From contig NZ_CP012257.1 of the NCBI RefSeq assembly GCF_001277175.1, positions 2,728,001 through 2,792,000 of the forward strand: a stretch of DNA of 64,000 nt, in the 5' to 3' direction. Under the pieces are notes generated by a model, which was given only the letters and a program-made list of their open reading frames with translations, was not told where the DNA came from and searched no databases. A program made the position numbers and the translations under genes. Origin of the DNA: Cronobacter universalis NCTC 9529 (GTDB lineage Bacteria > Pseudomonadota > Gammaproteobacteria > Enterobacterales > Enterobacteriaceae). Positions 31,999 to 41,634 of this stretch are shown here, in pieces; position 1 is the first letter of the stretch, and each line of letters starts with the position of its first letter.

Positions 31999-33101
31999 TA
32001 TAAAGCTCTCGCTATCGTATCGGGCTGTTCACGGTTAAATATTTCATTAGCCCAAAGCATCACAATAAGCTCATCAGAGCCAATATTCGTTATATCGTGC
32101 GTCCATCCGGGTACTGTTTCGACAATCCTGTACTCCTCAGACGATACGTAGAGTTCATGACGCTCGCCCGTAATAACGTGTTGAAACTTGAATAGCGCGC
32201 TACCACGAATGACAAGGAACTTTTCATTTTTAGAATGATGATAGTGTCCACCGCGGGTGATACCTGGATGTGCCGTGAAAAAAGAGAATTGGCCTGTGGA
32301 AGGCGTCTTTAGCATTTCGCAGAAAACACCACGCGTATCTTCATACGATGGGATCGTATAAGAAAAATGCTCAACCGGTAAATAACTGAGCCATGTTGAA
32401 TAGAGTGCGCGGACAAAGCCTGTCCCGACTTCCTCAGTTATGAGAGTATTTCGACTTTCCTTGAACCGATAAAGTAAATCAGCGACATCACCAACCGTTG
32501 TTGAATACACTGGTTTCACTTCCTGATAGCCACTCTCGATATCATCGGTAAGAAGCTTAATGGCATCAGTGCATACATCATCTATATAAACGAGATTAAC
32601 AACGGCTGCAGGATTATTAATTTTAATATCAATATCGTGAGCCAGATTATAGCAAAAGGTTGCTACAAAAGAATTGTAGTTAGGTTTACACCATTTACCA
32701 AAAACATTTGGATAGCGATAAATAAAATAACTAGCTCCGCTGACCGCGGCATATCTAATAATATGTTTTTCCGCAGCCGCTTTGCTTTCTCCATATGGAT
32801 TGTCCAGCTCGGCCTGTATGGATGAACTCACCATTACAGGGATGCTTCGCTCGTTAGCCAGCAAGATATCAACTATTTGACCAGTTAAATTACTATTCCC
32901 TTCAGCAAACTCGTCAACGCATTGAGGTCTGTTTATACCTGCCAGATGATAGACAAAATCAACTTCTTTGAGACCGTTTTCGAGTTCTTGATAAGAGCTA
33001 TTACGATCAATCTTGATAAGGTCAATGTAACCTGATTCTTGCAAGCGTAAACACAAGTTACGGCCAATGAAACCATCAGCTCCAGTTACAAGTATTTTCA
33101 T
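31998..33101 (-). CDS. fnlB: FnlB, bifunctional reductase/3-epimerase of UDP-L-FucNAc synthesis (CapF type)
   Basis: 367 residues. The N-terminal SDR domain has the [16 protein letters not shown] cofactor site and [13 protein letters not shown] (Tyr/Lys). The C-terminal cupin domain (about 250-360) has [20 protein letters not shown] and [13 protein letters not shown]. This two-domain layout is diagnostic of FnlB/CapF/WbjC. It follows fnlA directly, with one base between. Confidence 0.92.
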   Translation of the reverse strand: MKILVTGADGFIGRNLCLRLQESGYIDLIKIDRNSSYQELENGLKEVDFVYHLAGINRPQCVDEFAEGNSNLTGQIVDILLANERSIPVMVSSSIQAELDNPYGESKAAAEKHIIRYAAVSGASYFIYRYPNVFGKWCKPNYNSFVATFCYNLAHDIDIKINNPAAVVNLVYIDDVCTDAIKLLTDDIESGYQEVKPVYSTTVGDVADLLYRFKESRNTLITEEVGTGFVRALYSTWLSYLPVEHFSYTIPSYEDTRGVFCEMLKTPSTGQFSFFTAHPGITRGGHYHHSKNEKFLVIRGSALFKFQHVITGERHELYVSSEEYRIVETVPGWTHDITNIGSDELIVMLWANEIFNREQPDTIARAL

Positions 33102-33102
33102 T

Positions 33103-34137
33103 TTATGAGTCCAATTCGTATTGCTCGCCAGCGCGTAAAGCTCGAATGAATGAAAGTTTAAGCAGCAGCTTTTTCATACCTTCAACATCAAGGCGAGTAG
33201 TATTGTGAGAATTGTAATCTTCAACCTCAGATATGCGTCGATCGCCCTGTTCAACATATTTACCATAGTTAAGGTCACGTAAATCAGGTGGCACGCGATA
33301 GTAATCTCCCATATCAACCGCAGCGATCATCTCTTCACGGCTCAACAAAGCTTCGTATAGTTTTTCACCGTGTCGAGTGCCGATAATATTAATGGGGTGA
33401 TGCTCTTTATTGAGAAGCTCTTTTAAGGCGATAGCTAAGGTTTCAATGGTTGCTGCGGGAGCTTTCTGGACGAATATGTCACCGTTATTACCGTGTTCAA
33501 ACGCATAGAGCACAAGATCCACAGCGTCTTCAAGTGTCATCATGAAGCGTGTCATATTGGGATCGGTAATAGTTAGGGGCTGGTCAGCTTTGATCAGGTC
33601 GACGAACAGAGGAATAACAGAACCGCGCGAAGCCATTACGTTGCCATAACGAGTACCACAAATGACAGTCTTGTTCGTATCCACATTACGTGATTTCGCA
33701 ACCATCACTTTTTCCATCATAGCCTTGGAGATACCCATAGCATTGATTGGATAAACAGCTTTATCTGTACTTAGACATACCACACGTTTAACTTCGTTAG
33801 CAATTGCCGCCTCGAGGACATTTTCGGTACCAAGAACGTTCGTTTTAACCGCTTCCATGGGGTGAAATTCGCAGGAAGGCACTTGCTTGAGCGCAGCCGC
33901 ATGATAAATAAAATCTACACCTCGTGTCGCGTTTAGGATGCTTCCATAGTCACGCACGTCACCAATATAAAATTTAAGCTTATTGTTATTATATTTTTTT
34001 CGCATGTCATCTTGTTTTTTCTCGTCGCGAGAAAAAATGCGTATTTCTTTTATATCGGTGTTCAGGAAACGATTTAACACTGCGTTTCCGAAAGAACCGG
34101 TACCACCAGTTATTAAAAGGACTTTATTTTTGAACAT
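33103..34137 (-). CDS. fnlA: FnlA, UDP-GlcNAc 4,6-dehydratase/5-epimerase (CapE type)
   Basis: 344 residues. Dinucleotide site LLITGGTGSFGNAV and IFSRDEKKQDDMRKKY typical of FnlA/CapE. The active-site stretch NAMGISKAMMEK has Met in place of the usual SDR Tyr, as in this family. Further signatures are GTRYGNVMASRGSVIPLF and TRFMMTLEDAVDLV. I prefer ATG 34137 (GAGAGG upstream); an ORF start at 34158 adds seven residues overlapping the preceding gene. First step from UDP-GlcNAc. Confidence 0.93.
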   Translation of the reverse strand: MFKNKVLLITGGTGSFGNAVLNRFLNTDIKEIRIFSRDEKKQDDMRKKYNNNKLKFYIGDVRDYGSILNATRGVDFIYHAAALKQVPSCEFHPMEAVKTNVLGTENVLEAAIANEVKRVVCLSTDKAVYPINAMGISKAMMEKVMVAKSRNVDTNKTVICGTRYGNVMASRGSVIPLFVDLIKADQPLTITDPNMTRFMMTLEDAVDLVLYAFEHGNNGDIFVQKAPAATIETLAIALKELLNKEHHPINIIGTRHGEKLYEALLSREEMIAAVDMGDYYRVPPDLRDLNYGKYVEQGDRRISEVEDYNSHNTTRLDVEGMKKLLLKLSFIRALRAGEQYELDS

Positions 34138-35299
34138 GCTGCCTCTCATTATTAACAAGATACTCTTTGATTAATGCCACTATTTTATTTACACGGTGTT
34201 CTTGCGAACCATATTTTCTAACAATCTGGACTGCTTTATGATATCTTTCTCCAAGATTCATATCATGAATAGCGTTATATAATGCCTCGACGTAGGAATT
34301 AATATCATTGGCACTATAATAATAAGCATAATTACCGCATATAGACTTCGCAAAATCAAAGTCTGGGACGACCAGCGGCCTTAGCATTGACATTGCTTCG
34401 ATATAGCTTGTCGAAAAGACTTCAAGCGCACTAGGCTGAAGAACCACATCATATTTTGAATATATACTTAATGCTTGAGAATGCGAATAAGCACCGATGT
34501 TATCTATAAGATCTTCAACGCCGTGGTTTTTGGCAATTTCTACAATATTATGGTAGTCTGTATCAGAACCCACTGTAAATGTTATTTTGAATTTTCCTGA
34601 ATACCGTTTTCTTAATAGAGCGGCTGCAACAGGTACCCTTTCCAGATCTTTATGCTTATAATATGCGGTAGGCACTAATATTTTGCAAACAGGTTCACTG
34701 CTTAAATTCTCAACGTAATCAGTTGCAATATTTCTTTGGTTCAGAAAATTCAAGAAATCCTCTGATACGGAATTATAAACTATATGGATCTCTGATTTTT
34801 TTCCTACTATATTCTGCAGTTGAACTTTTGATGATTCTGTTTGAACAATCCATACATTAGCTTTCTTAATATTAATCCTTTGATAAGCGGTTTTCAACTT
34901 TCTTTTTATCTGCTCTTTTTTATTTCCGCATAAGTTATAAGCATATTGTGATGCACCTAAAATATATGGATTACTACAACCCATAATATGTGGGACGCTA
35001 AATTTTATATATGCTGGCCCAGCAGATGTATATACTAGTTTAGGACTAACCGAATCAACTATTTTCTTTATTTTATTTCTTGCAAGTAATGAAGATGCGG
35101 GGGAGTCATAAGCAATAAAGAAAGACCCCTGGGGAAGAATTTCTTTTATTTGCTCATATACCTGTGGGCTCAGTAAAAAAAACCATTTTAATCCGTAACC
35201 TTTATTTTTTAATACTTGAGATATGAAATTTACGCTATTCTGGATCCCACCGCCAATTACATTTGTGGAACAGTTAAAAACTACATCTGATTTGTTCAT
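34124..35299 (-). CDS. Glycosyltransferase, GT4-like, O-antigen
   Basis: 391 residues, strongly AT-rich. N-terminal NCSTNVIGGGIQNSVNFI resembles the glycine-rich loop of GT-B enzymes. The C-terminal half has CKILVPTAYYKHKDLERVPV, a Rossmann strand ITFTVGSDTDYHN, and the donor-site EX7E-type region ALEVFSTSYIEAMSMLRPLVVPD. No signal or membrane segment. One of three transferases in the cluster; its sugar and linkage cannot be told. Overlaps fnlA downstream by 14 bases and its start overlaps the stop of the upstream transferase. Confidence 0.82.
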   Translation of the reverse strand: MNKSDVVFNCSTNVIGGGIQNSVNFISQVLKNKGYGLKWFFLLSPQVYEQIKEILPQGSFFIAYDSPASSLLARNKIKKIVDSVSPKLVYTSAGPAYIKFSVPHIMGCSNPYILGASQYAYNLCGNKKEQIKRKLKTAYQRINIKKANVWIVQTESSKVQLQNIVGKKSEIHIVYNSVSEDFLNFLNQRNIATDYVENLSSEPVCKILVPTAYYKHKDLERVPVAAALLRKRYSGKFKITFTVGSDTDYHNIVEIAKNHGVEDLIDNIGAYSHSQALSIYSKYDVVLQPSALEVFSTSYIEAMSMLRPLVVPDFDFAKSICGNYAYYYSANDINSYVEALYNAIHDMNLGERYHKAVQIVRKYGSQEHRVNKIVALIKEYLVNNERQHVQK

Positions 35300-36456
35300 T
35301 ATTTAATTCGCTTGATAAACTCTTTAAATTTTCTCAAATTAGCTCGTGTAGAATAATTTTTTTCAAAAATATTCTTTAACATTGGAGTATATTGATCCTT
35401 TTTTTCCACGGCTAATTCGATTAAATTATTAATATCATCCTCTTTTGGCTGATAGCTTATACCTGTAAATTGTAACTCTGAACCAATGTCACCGACAGGA
35501 TTAGTAATTACTGGCACGCCAAAAGAGATAGCTTCAACATATTTTGAGGGGAAGCCAGCAATAGCATATCTCTTGTTTTCTCGGAAAAAAACACAATAAT
35601 CTGTTTTTTTGTACAACGAAAAGATCTCAGTCATTTTTAGACGCCCAAGGAAAATACAGATTTTGTCCAGTGCGTATTGGTTCTGATAGTATGCAGGATA
35701 GAGTTCTAAAAAACTTTCTTTAGTAATTCCAGCTATATAGAATTTTACAATATTCATTGCTTTTTCGCTTTTGAGCAATTCTTCTATGAAAAAGTCAAGC
35801 CTATCTTTTTTTCCGGGAACACCTGCATATAGTAAAACCAAACTTTCAGACGATTGTTCCTTAATATAAGTTTCTTGAAAATCATTACCCAGAGGAGGGA
35901 CTTTGATAATATTTTTTCCCTTATGACTATAGAACTTCTCTAAGAACGAGGATATAGCTATGACATTTTTAAACATAGGGTAAGCTAAATGCATGCGACA
36001 CCAATTTTCTAATGAAGCCACACCATACTTCCCACCGATTAAATGTTCGCTCTCATACCATTCAGTTGAATCAAGGATAACTTTCTTATTAAAGATCTTA
36101 GATAAAATTAAAACAGTTATAGAAAAAAGAAATGGAGTATTATAAATGAATATATGACTATATTTTTCTTTATTTGCGATCATCCATGGTATAATCTGCA
36201 TGCCCATAAATAGAAAATTGATTAATTTTCCTATTTTAGATTTCTTTTTCTTGTCAAGAATAGAGAAAGATCGATAACTAGTTTTATCATTTATTTTTAT
36301 TTCAGCTTCGCTTCCTTGTTCCCATCCGCCTATTAAGATGCTTTCACATTCGTCTATATGATTTAACATATCAACAATTTTATGGACTCGCTTTCCAGCA
36401 GCATCTATATCGGGAAACCTGAACATACCGGTATAAAAGACTTTGAACCCATCCAT
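35299..36456 (-). CDS. Glycosyltransferase, GT4-like, O-antigen
   Basis: 385 residues, very AT-rich. FYTGMFRFPDIDAAGKRVHKIVDML at the N terminus suits acceptor-side GT-B domains. Residues about 85-115 (FLFMGMQIIPWMI and FLFSITVLILSKIF) are hydrophobic and may dip into the membrane. The C-terminal donor domain has LVLLYAGVPGKKDRLD and the motif FPSKYVEAISFGVPVITNPVGD. Sugar specificity unknown. Directly follows wzy (no gap) and shares one base with the next gene. Confidence 0.82.
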   Translation of the reverse strand: MDGFKVFYTGMFRFPDIDAAGKRVHKIVDMLNHIDECESILIGGWEQGSEAEIKINDKTSYRSFSILDKKKKSKIGKLINFLFMGMQIIPWMIANKEKYSHIFIYNTPFLFSITVLILSKIFNKKVILDSTEWYESEHLIGGKYGVASLENWCRMHLAYPMFKNVIAISSFLEKFYSHKGKNIIKVPPLGNDFQETYIKEQSSESLVLLYAGVPGKKDRLDFFIEELLKSEKAMNIVKFYIAGITKESFLELYPAYYQNQYALDKICIFLGRLKMTEIFSLYKKTDYCVFFRENKRYAIAGFPSKYVEAISFGVPVITNPVGDIGSELQFTGISYQPKEDDINNLIELAVEKKDQYTPMLKNIFEKNYSTRANLRKFKEFIKRIK

Positions 36457-37578
36457 TTAATTGAGCACCTTACCTTGTTTTTTAAAATTAGCGTACATAC
36501 TTAGACCCAGAATCTGCAATACAGGGAAGAATAATATAAAGTATCTCAAGTTTATTGTAGGATTAAAAAGCCAAATGCCAAAGAAAGCATTGATCATGGC
36601 TAATAGATATTTTTCTTTTTGATTCATATAAAATTCGTAATTAAGTATAGAATTTAATATAAAGGGGCTTAAAAATATTAGAAAAGTAACCTGTGGTATA
36701 TTTTTAAAGCGACCAACATCAATTCCATCACCGTCGATAAAATCGAATGAGATGATTGCATCATGAATATATTGAACTGCTCTGACCGGGTTTAAAAGCA
36801 AAGAACCTACATAAACGCTTCTATTTAAACTATACACTAAATAGCTCATACCATCTGATAGCGTAGATTCATCAAAAAATTCAGTCTGATATTTAGCCAG
36901 CACTCCATTAGCTAAAGAAAGAAAAACATATGCCACGATAAACCTTACAATATGTTTTTTATTACCAAGAATGAAAAATAAGTAAAGCATAAGTAATGCA
37001 GGTAACTGGAAACGAATTAATGCAGATATTAGCATTAATACTAAAAATGACTTCCAGTGCTGCTCTAGTGAAAACTTTATCGCTAGTAAAATTATCAATA
37101 TTGTGAAAGAGTCTTTATTGATCAGTTGCGCAAAATATACCAAAGGCGTCATTAAAAAAAATGTAAATGCAAATGTTATATCTAAATTTAGCTTATAAAT
37201 TATTGACGCGTATGTTTTTAAAGAGAATAACAAAACTACTAAATTAACGATCAGCGAAAGACTTTCATACGATATATTTATATCAAGAGAATCTAAAATG
37301 TGATGAAAAAAGAAATATAACAATGAAATACCAAAGTTATTATTTAAACCTGAAAGGGTTATCCAATCTCCTGAAGACTCTATATCTTCAATATAACTCA
37401 AATAAACATAGTGATCGTGTATATTTACCGGATTAAGCCATCCTTTAATTGGTTCATATGTAAAGCCTTTATCATAGACAAAAAACAAGAAATATATGAA
37501 GCAACCCAAACAAAAAAATAAAAAAATATAATATAAGAAAATGGCTGTGAACTTAGAATTCTGATGATATCTTTCCAT
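36457..37578 (-). CDS. wzy: Wzy, O-antigen polymerase
   Basis: 373 residues from the ATG at 37578, four bases after the wzx stop. About 10-11 predicted membrane helices with a sizeable periplasmic loop (roughly residues 45-85, GFTYEPIKGWLNPVNIHDHYVYLSYIEDIE). Wzy proteins share topology rather than sequence, and this is the only such protein besides wzx in the locus, so assignment rests on topology and context. The frame is open further upstream to an ATG at 37689, adding 37 hydrophobic residues but overlapping wzx by 107 bases. That start cannot be excluded. Among the lowest GC in the window. Confidence 0.8.
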   Translation of the reverse strand: MERYHQNSKFTAIFLYYIFLFFCLGCFIYFLFFVYDKGFTYEPIKGWLNPVNIHDHYVYLSYIEDIESSGDWITLSGLNNNFGISLLYFFFHHILDSLDINISYESLSLIVNLVVLLFSLKTYASIIYKLNLDITFAFTFFLMTPLVYFAQLINKDSFTILIILLAIKFSLEQHWKSFLVLMLISALIRFQLPALLMLYLFFILGNKKHIVRFIVAYVFLSLANGVLAKYQTEFFDESTLSDGMSYLVYSLNRSVYVGSLLLNPVRAVQYIHDAIISFDFIDGDGIDVGRFKNIPQVTFLIFLSPFILNSILNYEFYMNQKEKYLLAMINAFFGIWLFNPTINLRYFILFFPVLQILGLSMYANFKKQGKVLN

Positions 37579-37582
37579 ATTC

Positions 37583-38872
37583 TTAATTGACCCACCAATA
37601 AGTTGATATAATAACTGCAAAGCAGAAAGCAATATAAAAATGACAATAATGCATATCAAAACCCATTGGGTTAAGTCGTTCTGAAACAAACCATGTGGTA
37701 TAAGTAAGTAGCATATTTGAGAGAAATATTGCTAAAGCCACACCGGTTAATCCCCATATTGAACCGCAAAATATAATTAGTAAAAACAAAACAAACGTAT
37801 TAGAAATATATACATATGAGATATATTTAGTTTTCTCGCTTAATTTTATACCAGCATCAACCATTTCTTTTATGACTAACAGTGACATAGCAATAATCAT
37901 TATATATGTTGCATGTTCTGATTCTGAATAAGACTCAGGTATAAAGAAATGAAAAATGAACCAGGTCATAAAAAAAAGTATTGCAACGATAAATGGCAAT
38001 GAAATTATTACTAATCTAAATACTTTCCTTGTACTTTCTATGGCGCTTTTATTATTTTCATTATAAAGTAACGGATACCACACCATACAAAACGCGCTCA
38101 CCCCAACCATCATTAGGGCCGAGATTTTATTCGCAAGAGCGAATAATCCAATAGTAGATTGCGTAAATATCGCATATAAAATAAACCGGTTGCCATACTG
38201 TGCTATAACACTAGCGATCCTGCCCGGCAACTGCGGAAGCGAGAATGCCATAATTTTTTTAAAATCATCATGCGATTTTTTAACCAAAAATTCTTTTTTG
38301 AGTATAGCTAAGGATATTATTACAGATACTACATAAGAAATTAGCAAAGCGCAGAAATAACCTTTTATGCCACTTTTTAGCCCAATAACAGCATAGCATG
38401 CCAACCCGGCGAATGTGCTTGTTTGCAATATATTAATAAAAATTACATATTTTATTGTTCGAGCATATCGTATAGTTAAACTATTAACTATATACAAATT
38501 TGCAAATAACACACTAAAACCAGACAAAGTCAATTCGATGTATGCTGTAGATCCTAGCGATAACAATGGAATCATCAGAGGCATTGAAATTAAATATATA
38601 ACTAAAGCCCCTACCGAAAATCGTAATACGCTAAAAAACACAGTTTTAGGAATGCTTTTACTTTGATAATAATATCTTTGTAAGGCAGTGTCTAATTGAC
38701 ACATGCCGAACACCATAAAAATGTTATATAGTGAAAGGATAAGTTCCAGTCGTCCCATCTCTTGTGGGACGAGATAGTGGGTAAAAATGGGCGTTAATAA
38801 GAAAGGTAATAATCTGGAGATGCCTGAAACAAAAATAAAAACTATAATTTCACGTATAAACTTAGCAATCAT
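37583..38872 (-). CDS. wzx: Wzx, O-antigen flippase
   Basis: 429 residues, MOP/polysaccharide-transport family, 12 or so membrane segments. N terminus IAKFIREIIVFIFVSGISRLLPFLLTPIFTHYL is the classical Wzx opening, and KKIMAFSLPQLPGRIASVI marks the start of the second half. Moves undecaprenyl-PP-linked O units to the periplasm. First gene after the JUMPstart element; strongly AT-rich. Confidence 0.88.
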   Translation of the reverse strand: MIAKFIREIIVFIFVSGISRLLPFLLTPIFTHYLVPQEMGRLELILSLYNIFMVFGMCQLDTALQRYYYQSKSIPKTVFFSVLRFSVGALVIYLISMPLMIPLLSLGSTAYIELTLSGFSVLFANLYIVNSLTIRYARTIKYVIFINILQTSTFAGLACYAVIGLKSGIKGYFCALLISYVVSVIISLAILKKEFLVKKSHDDFKKIMAFSLPQLPGRIASVIAQYGNRFILYAIFTQSTIGLFALANKISALMMVGVSAFCMVWYPLLYNENNKSAIESTRKVFRLVIISLPFIVAILFFMTWFIFHFFIPESYSESEHATYIMIIAMSLLVIKEMVDAGIKLSEKTKYISYVYISNTFVLFLLIIFCGSIWGLTGVALAIFLSNMLLTYTTWFVSERLNPMGFDMHYCHFYIAFCFAVIISTYWWVN

Positions 38873-38909
38873 TTTTTTCTAAGGTTGTTATTTGTAATTG
38901 ATCAAAAAG

Positions 38910-38948
38910 CATGCTACCGCCCCTGGCTCGACAGCTACCAGACAACTG
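38910..38948 (-). promoter_or_regulatory. JUMPstart / ops element of the O-antigen operon
   Basis: Reading on the minus strand: CAGTTGTCTGGTAGCTGTCG then AGCCAGGGGCGGTAGCATG. The last 12 bases, GGCGGTAGCATG (38910-38921), are the ops pause site with one change from GGCGGTAGCGTG. RfaH is recruited at ops to suppress termination in long surface-polysaccharide operons. Located 38 bases before the wzx start. Confidence 0.93.
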
Positions 38949-39022
38949 ATGTTAACAGCTTATACTTTTTGGCATCTGAGTATTAATCAGATTTTTTAAC
39001 ATTAAGTTATATAAAACTAAAC

Positions 39023-39095
39023 ACAAAAAAAACAAAACGGCAGCGAGTCCGTCGAGTATAAATGCTTATCAACCCGAATGCTCAACTGCCGTTTT
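39023..39095 (-). terminator. Probable galF terminator
   Basis: Ten-base perfect inverted repeat AAAACGGCAG (39034-39043) / CTGCCGTTTT (39086-39095) with a 42-base loop, followed in the leftward transcript by a U-rich run. It separates galF from the O-antigen operon. The long loop makes it less certain than the other terminators. Confidence 0.55.
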
Positions 39096-39142
39096 ATCAA
39101 AGGCTATCCTGCCTGTATAGCGTTCTGCGCAACGCGGCTGGC

Positions 39143-40033
39143 TTACGCCAGCAGCTTCTTGATGCTTTCGCGGAACTTCTGCCCTTCTTTCAGATTACGC
39201 AGGCCGTAGTTGACGAACGCCTTCATGTAACCCATTTTTTTGCCGCAATCATAGCTTTCGCCGGTCATCAGCATCGCTTCAACAGGCTGATTCTCGTTAA
39301 GGCGCGCGATGGCGTCAGTCAGCTGAATACGTCCCCAGGCGCCCGGCTCGGTTTTCGCGAGCTCTTCCCAGACATCCGCGGACAGCACATAACGCCCGAC
39401 CGCCATCAGATCGGAATTCAGCGTCTGCGGCTGATCCGGTTTCTCAATGAAGTCGACGATGCGGCTGATTTTACCTTCGGTATCCAACGGATCCTGAGTG
39501 GTGATCACGGAGTATTCAGAGAGATCGCCTGCCATACGTTTCGCCAGTACCTGGCTGCGGCCATTTTCCTGGAAGCGGGCAATCATAGCGGCCAGGTTAT
39601 AACGCAGCGGGTCAGCAGAGGCGGCGTCAATAATAACATCCGGCAGTACGACCACAAACGGGTTATCGCCAATAATCGGGCGGGCACACAGGATCGAGTG
39701 ACCAAGGCCCAGCGGCTGCGCCTGGCGCACGTTCATGATGGTCACGCCCGGCGGGCAGATGGACTGCACTTCCGCAAGCAACTGGCGCTTCACACGCTGT
39801 TCGAGCAGCGCTTCGAGTTCGTAAGAGGTGTCGAAGTGGTTCTCAACCGCGTTCTTGGAGGAGTGGGTAACCAGCACAATTTCCTTGATTCCCGCCGCTA
39901 CGATTTCGTCGACAATATACTGAATCATTGGCTTATCGACGATAGGTAGCATTTCCTTCGGAATAGCCTTAGTGGCTGGCAGCATATGCATGCCGAGCCC
40001 GGCTACCGGGATGACTGCTTTTAAATTAATCAT
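39143..40033 (-). CDS. galF: GalF, UTP-glucose-1-phosphate uridylyltransferase-like protein
   Basis: 296 residues from ATG 40033 (GGGAGAG upstream); a GTG start four codons earlier is unlikely. Nucleotidyltransferase fold: [63 protein letters not shown] and [12 protein letters not shown], all as in E. coli GalF, a weak UDP-glucose pyrophosphorylase or modulator of GalU. Upstream border of the O-antigen locus, with backbone GC content. Confidence 0.95.
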   Translation of the reverse strand: MINLKAVIPVAGLGMHMLPATKAIPKEMLPIVDKPMIQYIVDEIVAAGIKEIVLVTHSSKNAVENHFDTSYELEALLEQRVKRQLLAEVQSICPPGVTIMNVRQAQPLGLGHSILCARPIIGDNPFVVVLPDVIIDAASADPLRYNLAAMIARFQENGRSQVLAKRMAGDLSEYSVITTQDPLDTEGKISRIVDFIEKPDQPQTLNSDLMAVGRYVLSADVWEELAKTEPGAWGRIQLTDAIARLNENQPVEAMLMTGESYDCGKKMGYMKAFVNYGLRNLKEGQKFRESIKKLLA

Positions 40034-40103
40034 TTTCTCTCCCACCTCAAAAGGTTGATGAATTATAGTCGTTTACCGGACATAAGCCAGTATGAATTTC
40101 TCC

Positions 40104-40138
40104 ATGGCGTAAGCGCCATAGCCCTGCGACTCTCAGGG
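40104..40138. repeat. Two hairpins between wcaM and galF
   Basis: ATGGCG / CGCCAT (40104-40119, four-base loop) and CCCTG / CAGGG (40122-40138). They lie in the 171-base gap that separates the end of the colanic acid operon from galF. No adjacent T-run, so a strong terminator is not evident; the galF promoter is probably nearby. Confidence 0.5.
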
Positions 40139-40204
40139 AAAGTGGTTATACCTTCTATGAATTCATACCGTTAATCGCCAGGATAATTCGTAAAGTCCGG
40201 GCAA

Positions 40205-41623
40205 TCATTTTGTGATCCGCGTCGGCAGCGCAAAATTCAGCATTTCCGTGTTCACGTGCTGATGATCCACCCGGTCAATGTCGACTGAACTCTGCCCTTT
40301 CTCGTTCACCGCCTGGATGTTCGCGAGCGACAGCAGCGTATCGTCTTTGGCCATAAAGCGGCCGCGCACATCTTTGCGCAGATCAAAGCGCATCTTCAGC
40401 GCCGGGCCGACGGACGACTCCTGCATCACTTTCACGTTACGCACAAACAGGTGCTGCGGCTTGTTGTTCAGCTCAAGCGTGGCGCGCTTCATATCTAAGT
40501 TGGTGATAGAGACGAACGAGGTGGCGTTACCGGAGGAGATCTGGATCCCGCGCAGCTTATAAGGCAGGGTGCGGTTATCCATGAAGATGTTGTTCAGCTT
40601 GAAGTTCTGCGGAATCGACAGGTAATTGCCTTTGATAACGCCGTAGCCGATCAGCATTCCGGCGCTGTTCACCATATTGATGTTATCGATGAGAAAGTTA
40701 TCGCAGCCGTAAATCGCGACCGTCGCGTTATCGATGCCCGCGGTCTTACTGAAGTCTGGCGTGATGTTTTTCGCTTTCACATTACGGATGACGAAATGTT
40801 TGCCGTTCTCCACATGCACCAGCTGGCGGCAGTTGCTGCCAGTGATGTTCGCCACCACGAAGTTCTTCACCGCCTGGCTTTCCGGGTAGGCGTTATCGTA
40901 GGTGCTGCCCGCAAGACCGATGCCGATACCCCAGTTGATTTTGCCGTTGGTGCAGTTGATCTGGTCAAGGACATGGTCGGAGATGAGAAGCTCTGAATCA
41001 TTAATCGCCACGTTCCATTCAATGGCGTCGCCCTGGAGCCGTTCAAAGCGTCCGTTAGTGATCCGCACATTGCGCAGTTCGTTATGAAAGCCCTGGCGCA
41101 GAATGCCGTAATTGGCGTCGTGGATGTAGATATCGTCGATCACGAGATCCTGCATCTTCTGCGGCTTTTTGCCGCCGATGTAAATCTGCATCACCGGGCC
41201 GAAGCCGCTCATCTCGATGCCTTTAATCGCCACCTGCGAGCCGCGCACGTCGAGGATGATGTTATGCAGGCGCCCTTTTTTCTCGCCCAGGATCTGGCAG
41301 CCGTCCTGGAGAATAAAGCGCCCTTTGCCGTTGCCCTTAAGCGCGCCGAGCACCCGCAGGGTTTTCCCGGCCGGCATAAACACCGGGCTGTTAATGTTGT
41401 CGCAGGTGAGGCTTTCGGGCACTTCCACTGTCTGCGCTTCATTAAAAGCCAGCTTAAACGCCTGCGGCCAGTTGTCCTTGTAGAAGTCAGCGACATTCAC
41501 GGTCTTGCCGCCGGTAACGGCACGGGCGGCGCGGCTGTGCAGCAGCGGCATCAGCGCCGCAGCGGCGCCGGCCTGCACGAAAGTCCGGCGGGAAAGACGC
41601 CCGGACGACATGATTTTACGCAT
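40205..41623 (-). CDS. wcaM: WcaM, colanic acid biosynthesis protein
   Basis: 472 residues, last gene of the operon. The N terminus carries a twin-arginine signal ([20 protein letters not shown]12-R13), so export by Tat is likely. The remainder is rich in short repeats typical of a right-handed parallel beta helix ([39 protein letters not shown]). Closely related to E. coli WcaM, which is needed for colanic acid but has no proven enzymatic role. Eleven bases separate it from wcaL. Confidence 0.94.
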   Translation of the reverse strand: MRKIMSSGRLSRRTFVQAGAAAALMPLLHSRAARAVTGGKTVNVADFYKDNWPQAFKLAFNEAQTVEVPESLTCDNINSPVFMPAGKTLRVLGALKGNGKGRFILQDGCQILGEKKGRLHNIILDVRGSQVAIKGIEMSGFGPVMQIYIGGKKPQKMQDLVIDDIYIHDANYGILRQGFHNELRNVRITNGRFERLQGDAIEWNVAINDSELLISDHVLDQINCTNGKINWGIGIGLAGSTYDNAYPESQAVKNFVVANITGSNCRQLVHVENGKHFVIRNVKAKNITPDFSKTAGIDNATVAIYGCDNFLIDNINMVNSAGMLIGYGVIKGNYLSIPQNFKLNNIFMDNRTLPYKLRGIQISSGNATSFVSITNLDMKRATLELNNKPQHLFVRNVKVMQESSVGPALKMRFDLRKDVRGRFMAKDDTLLSLANIQAVNEKGQSSVDIDRVDHQHVNTEMLNFALPTRITK

Positions 41624-41634
41624 AAAACCTCGGG

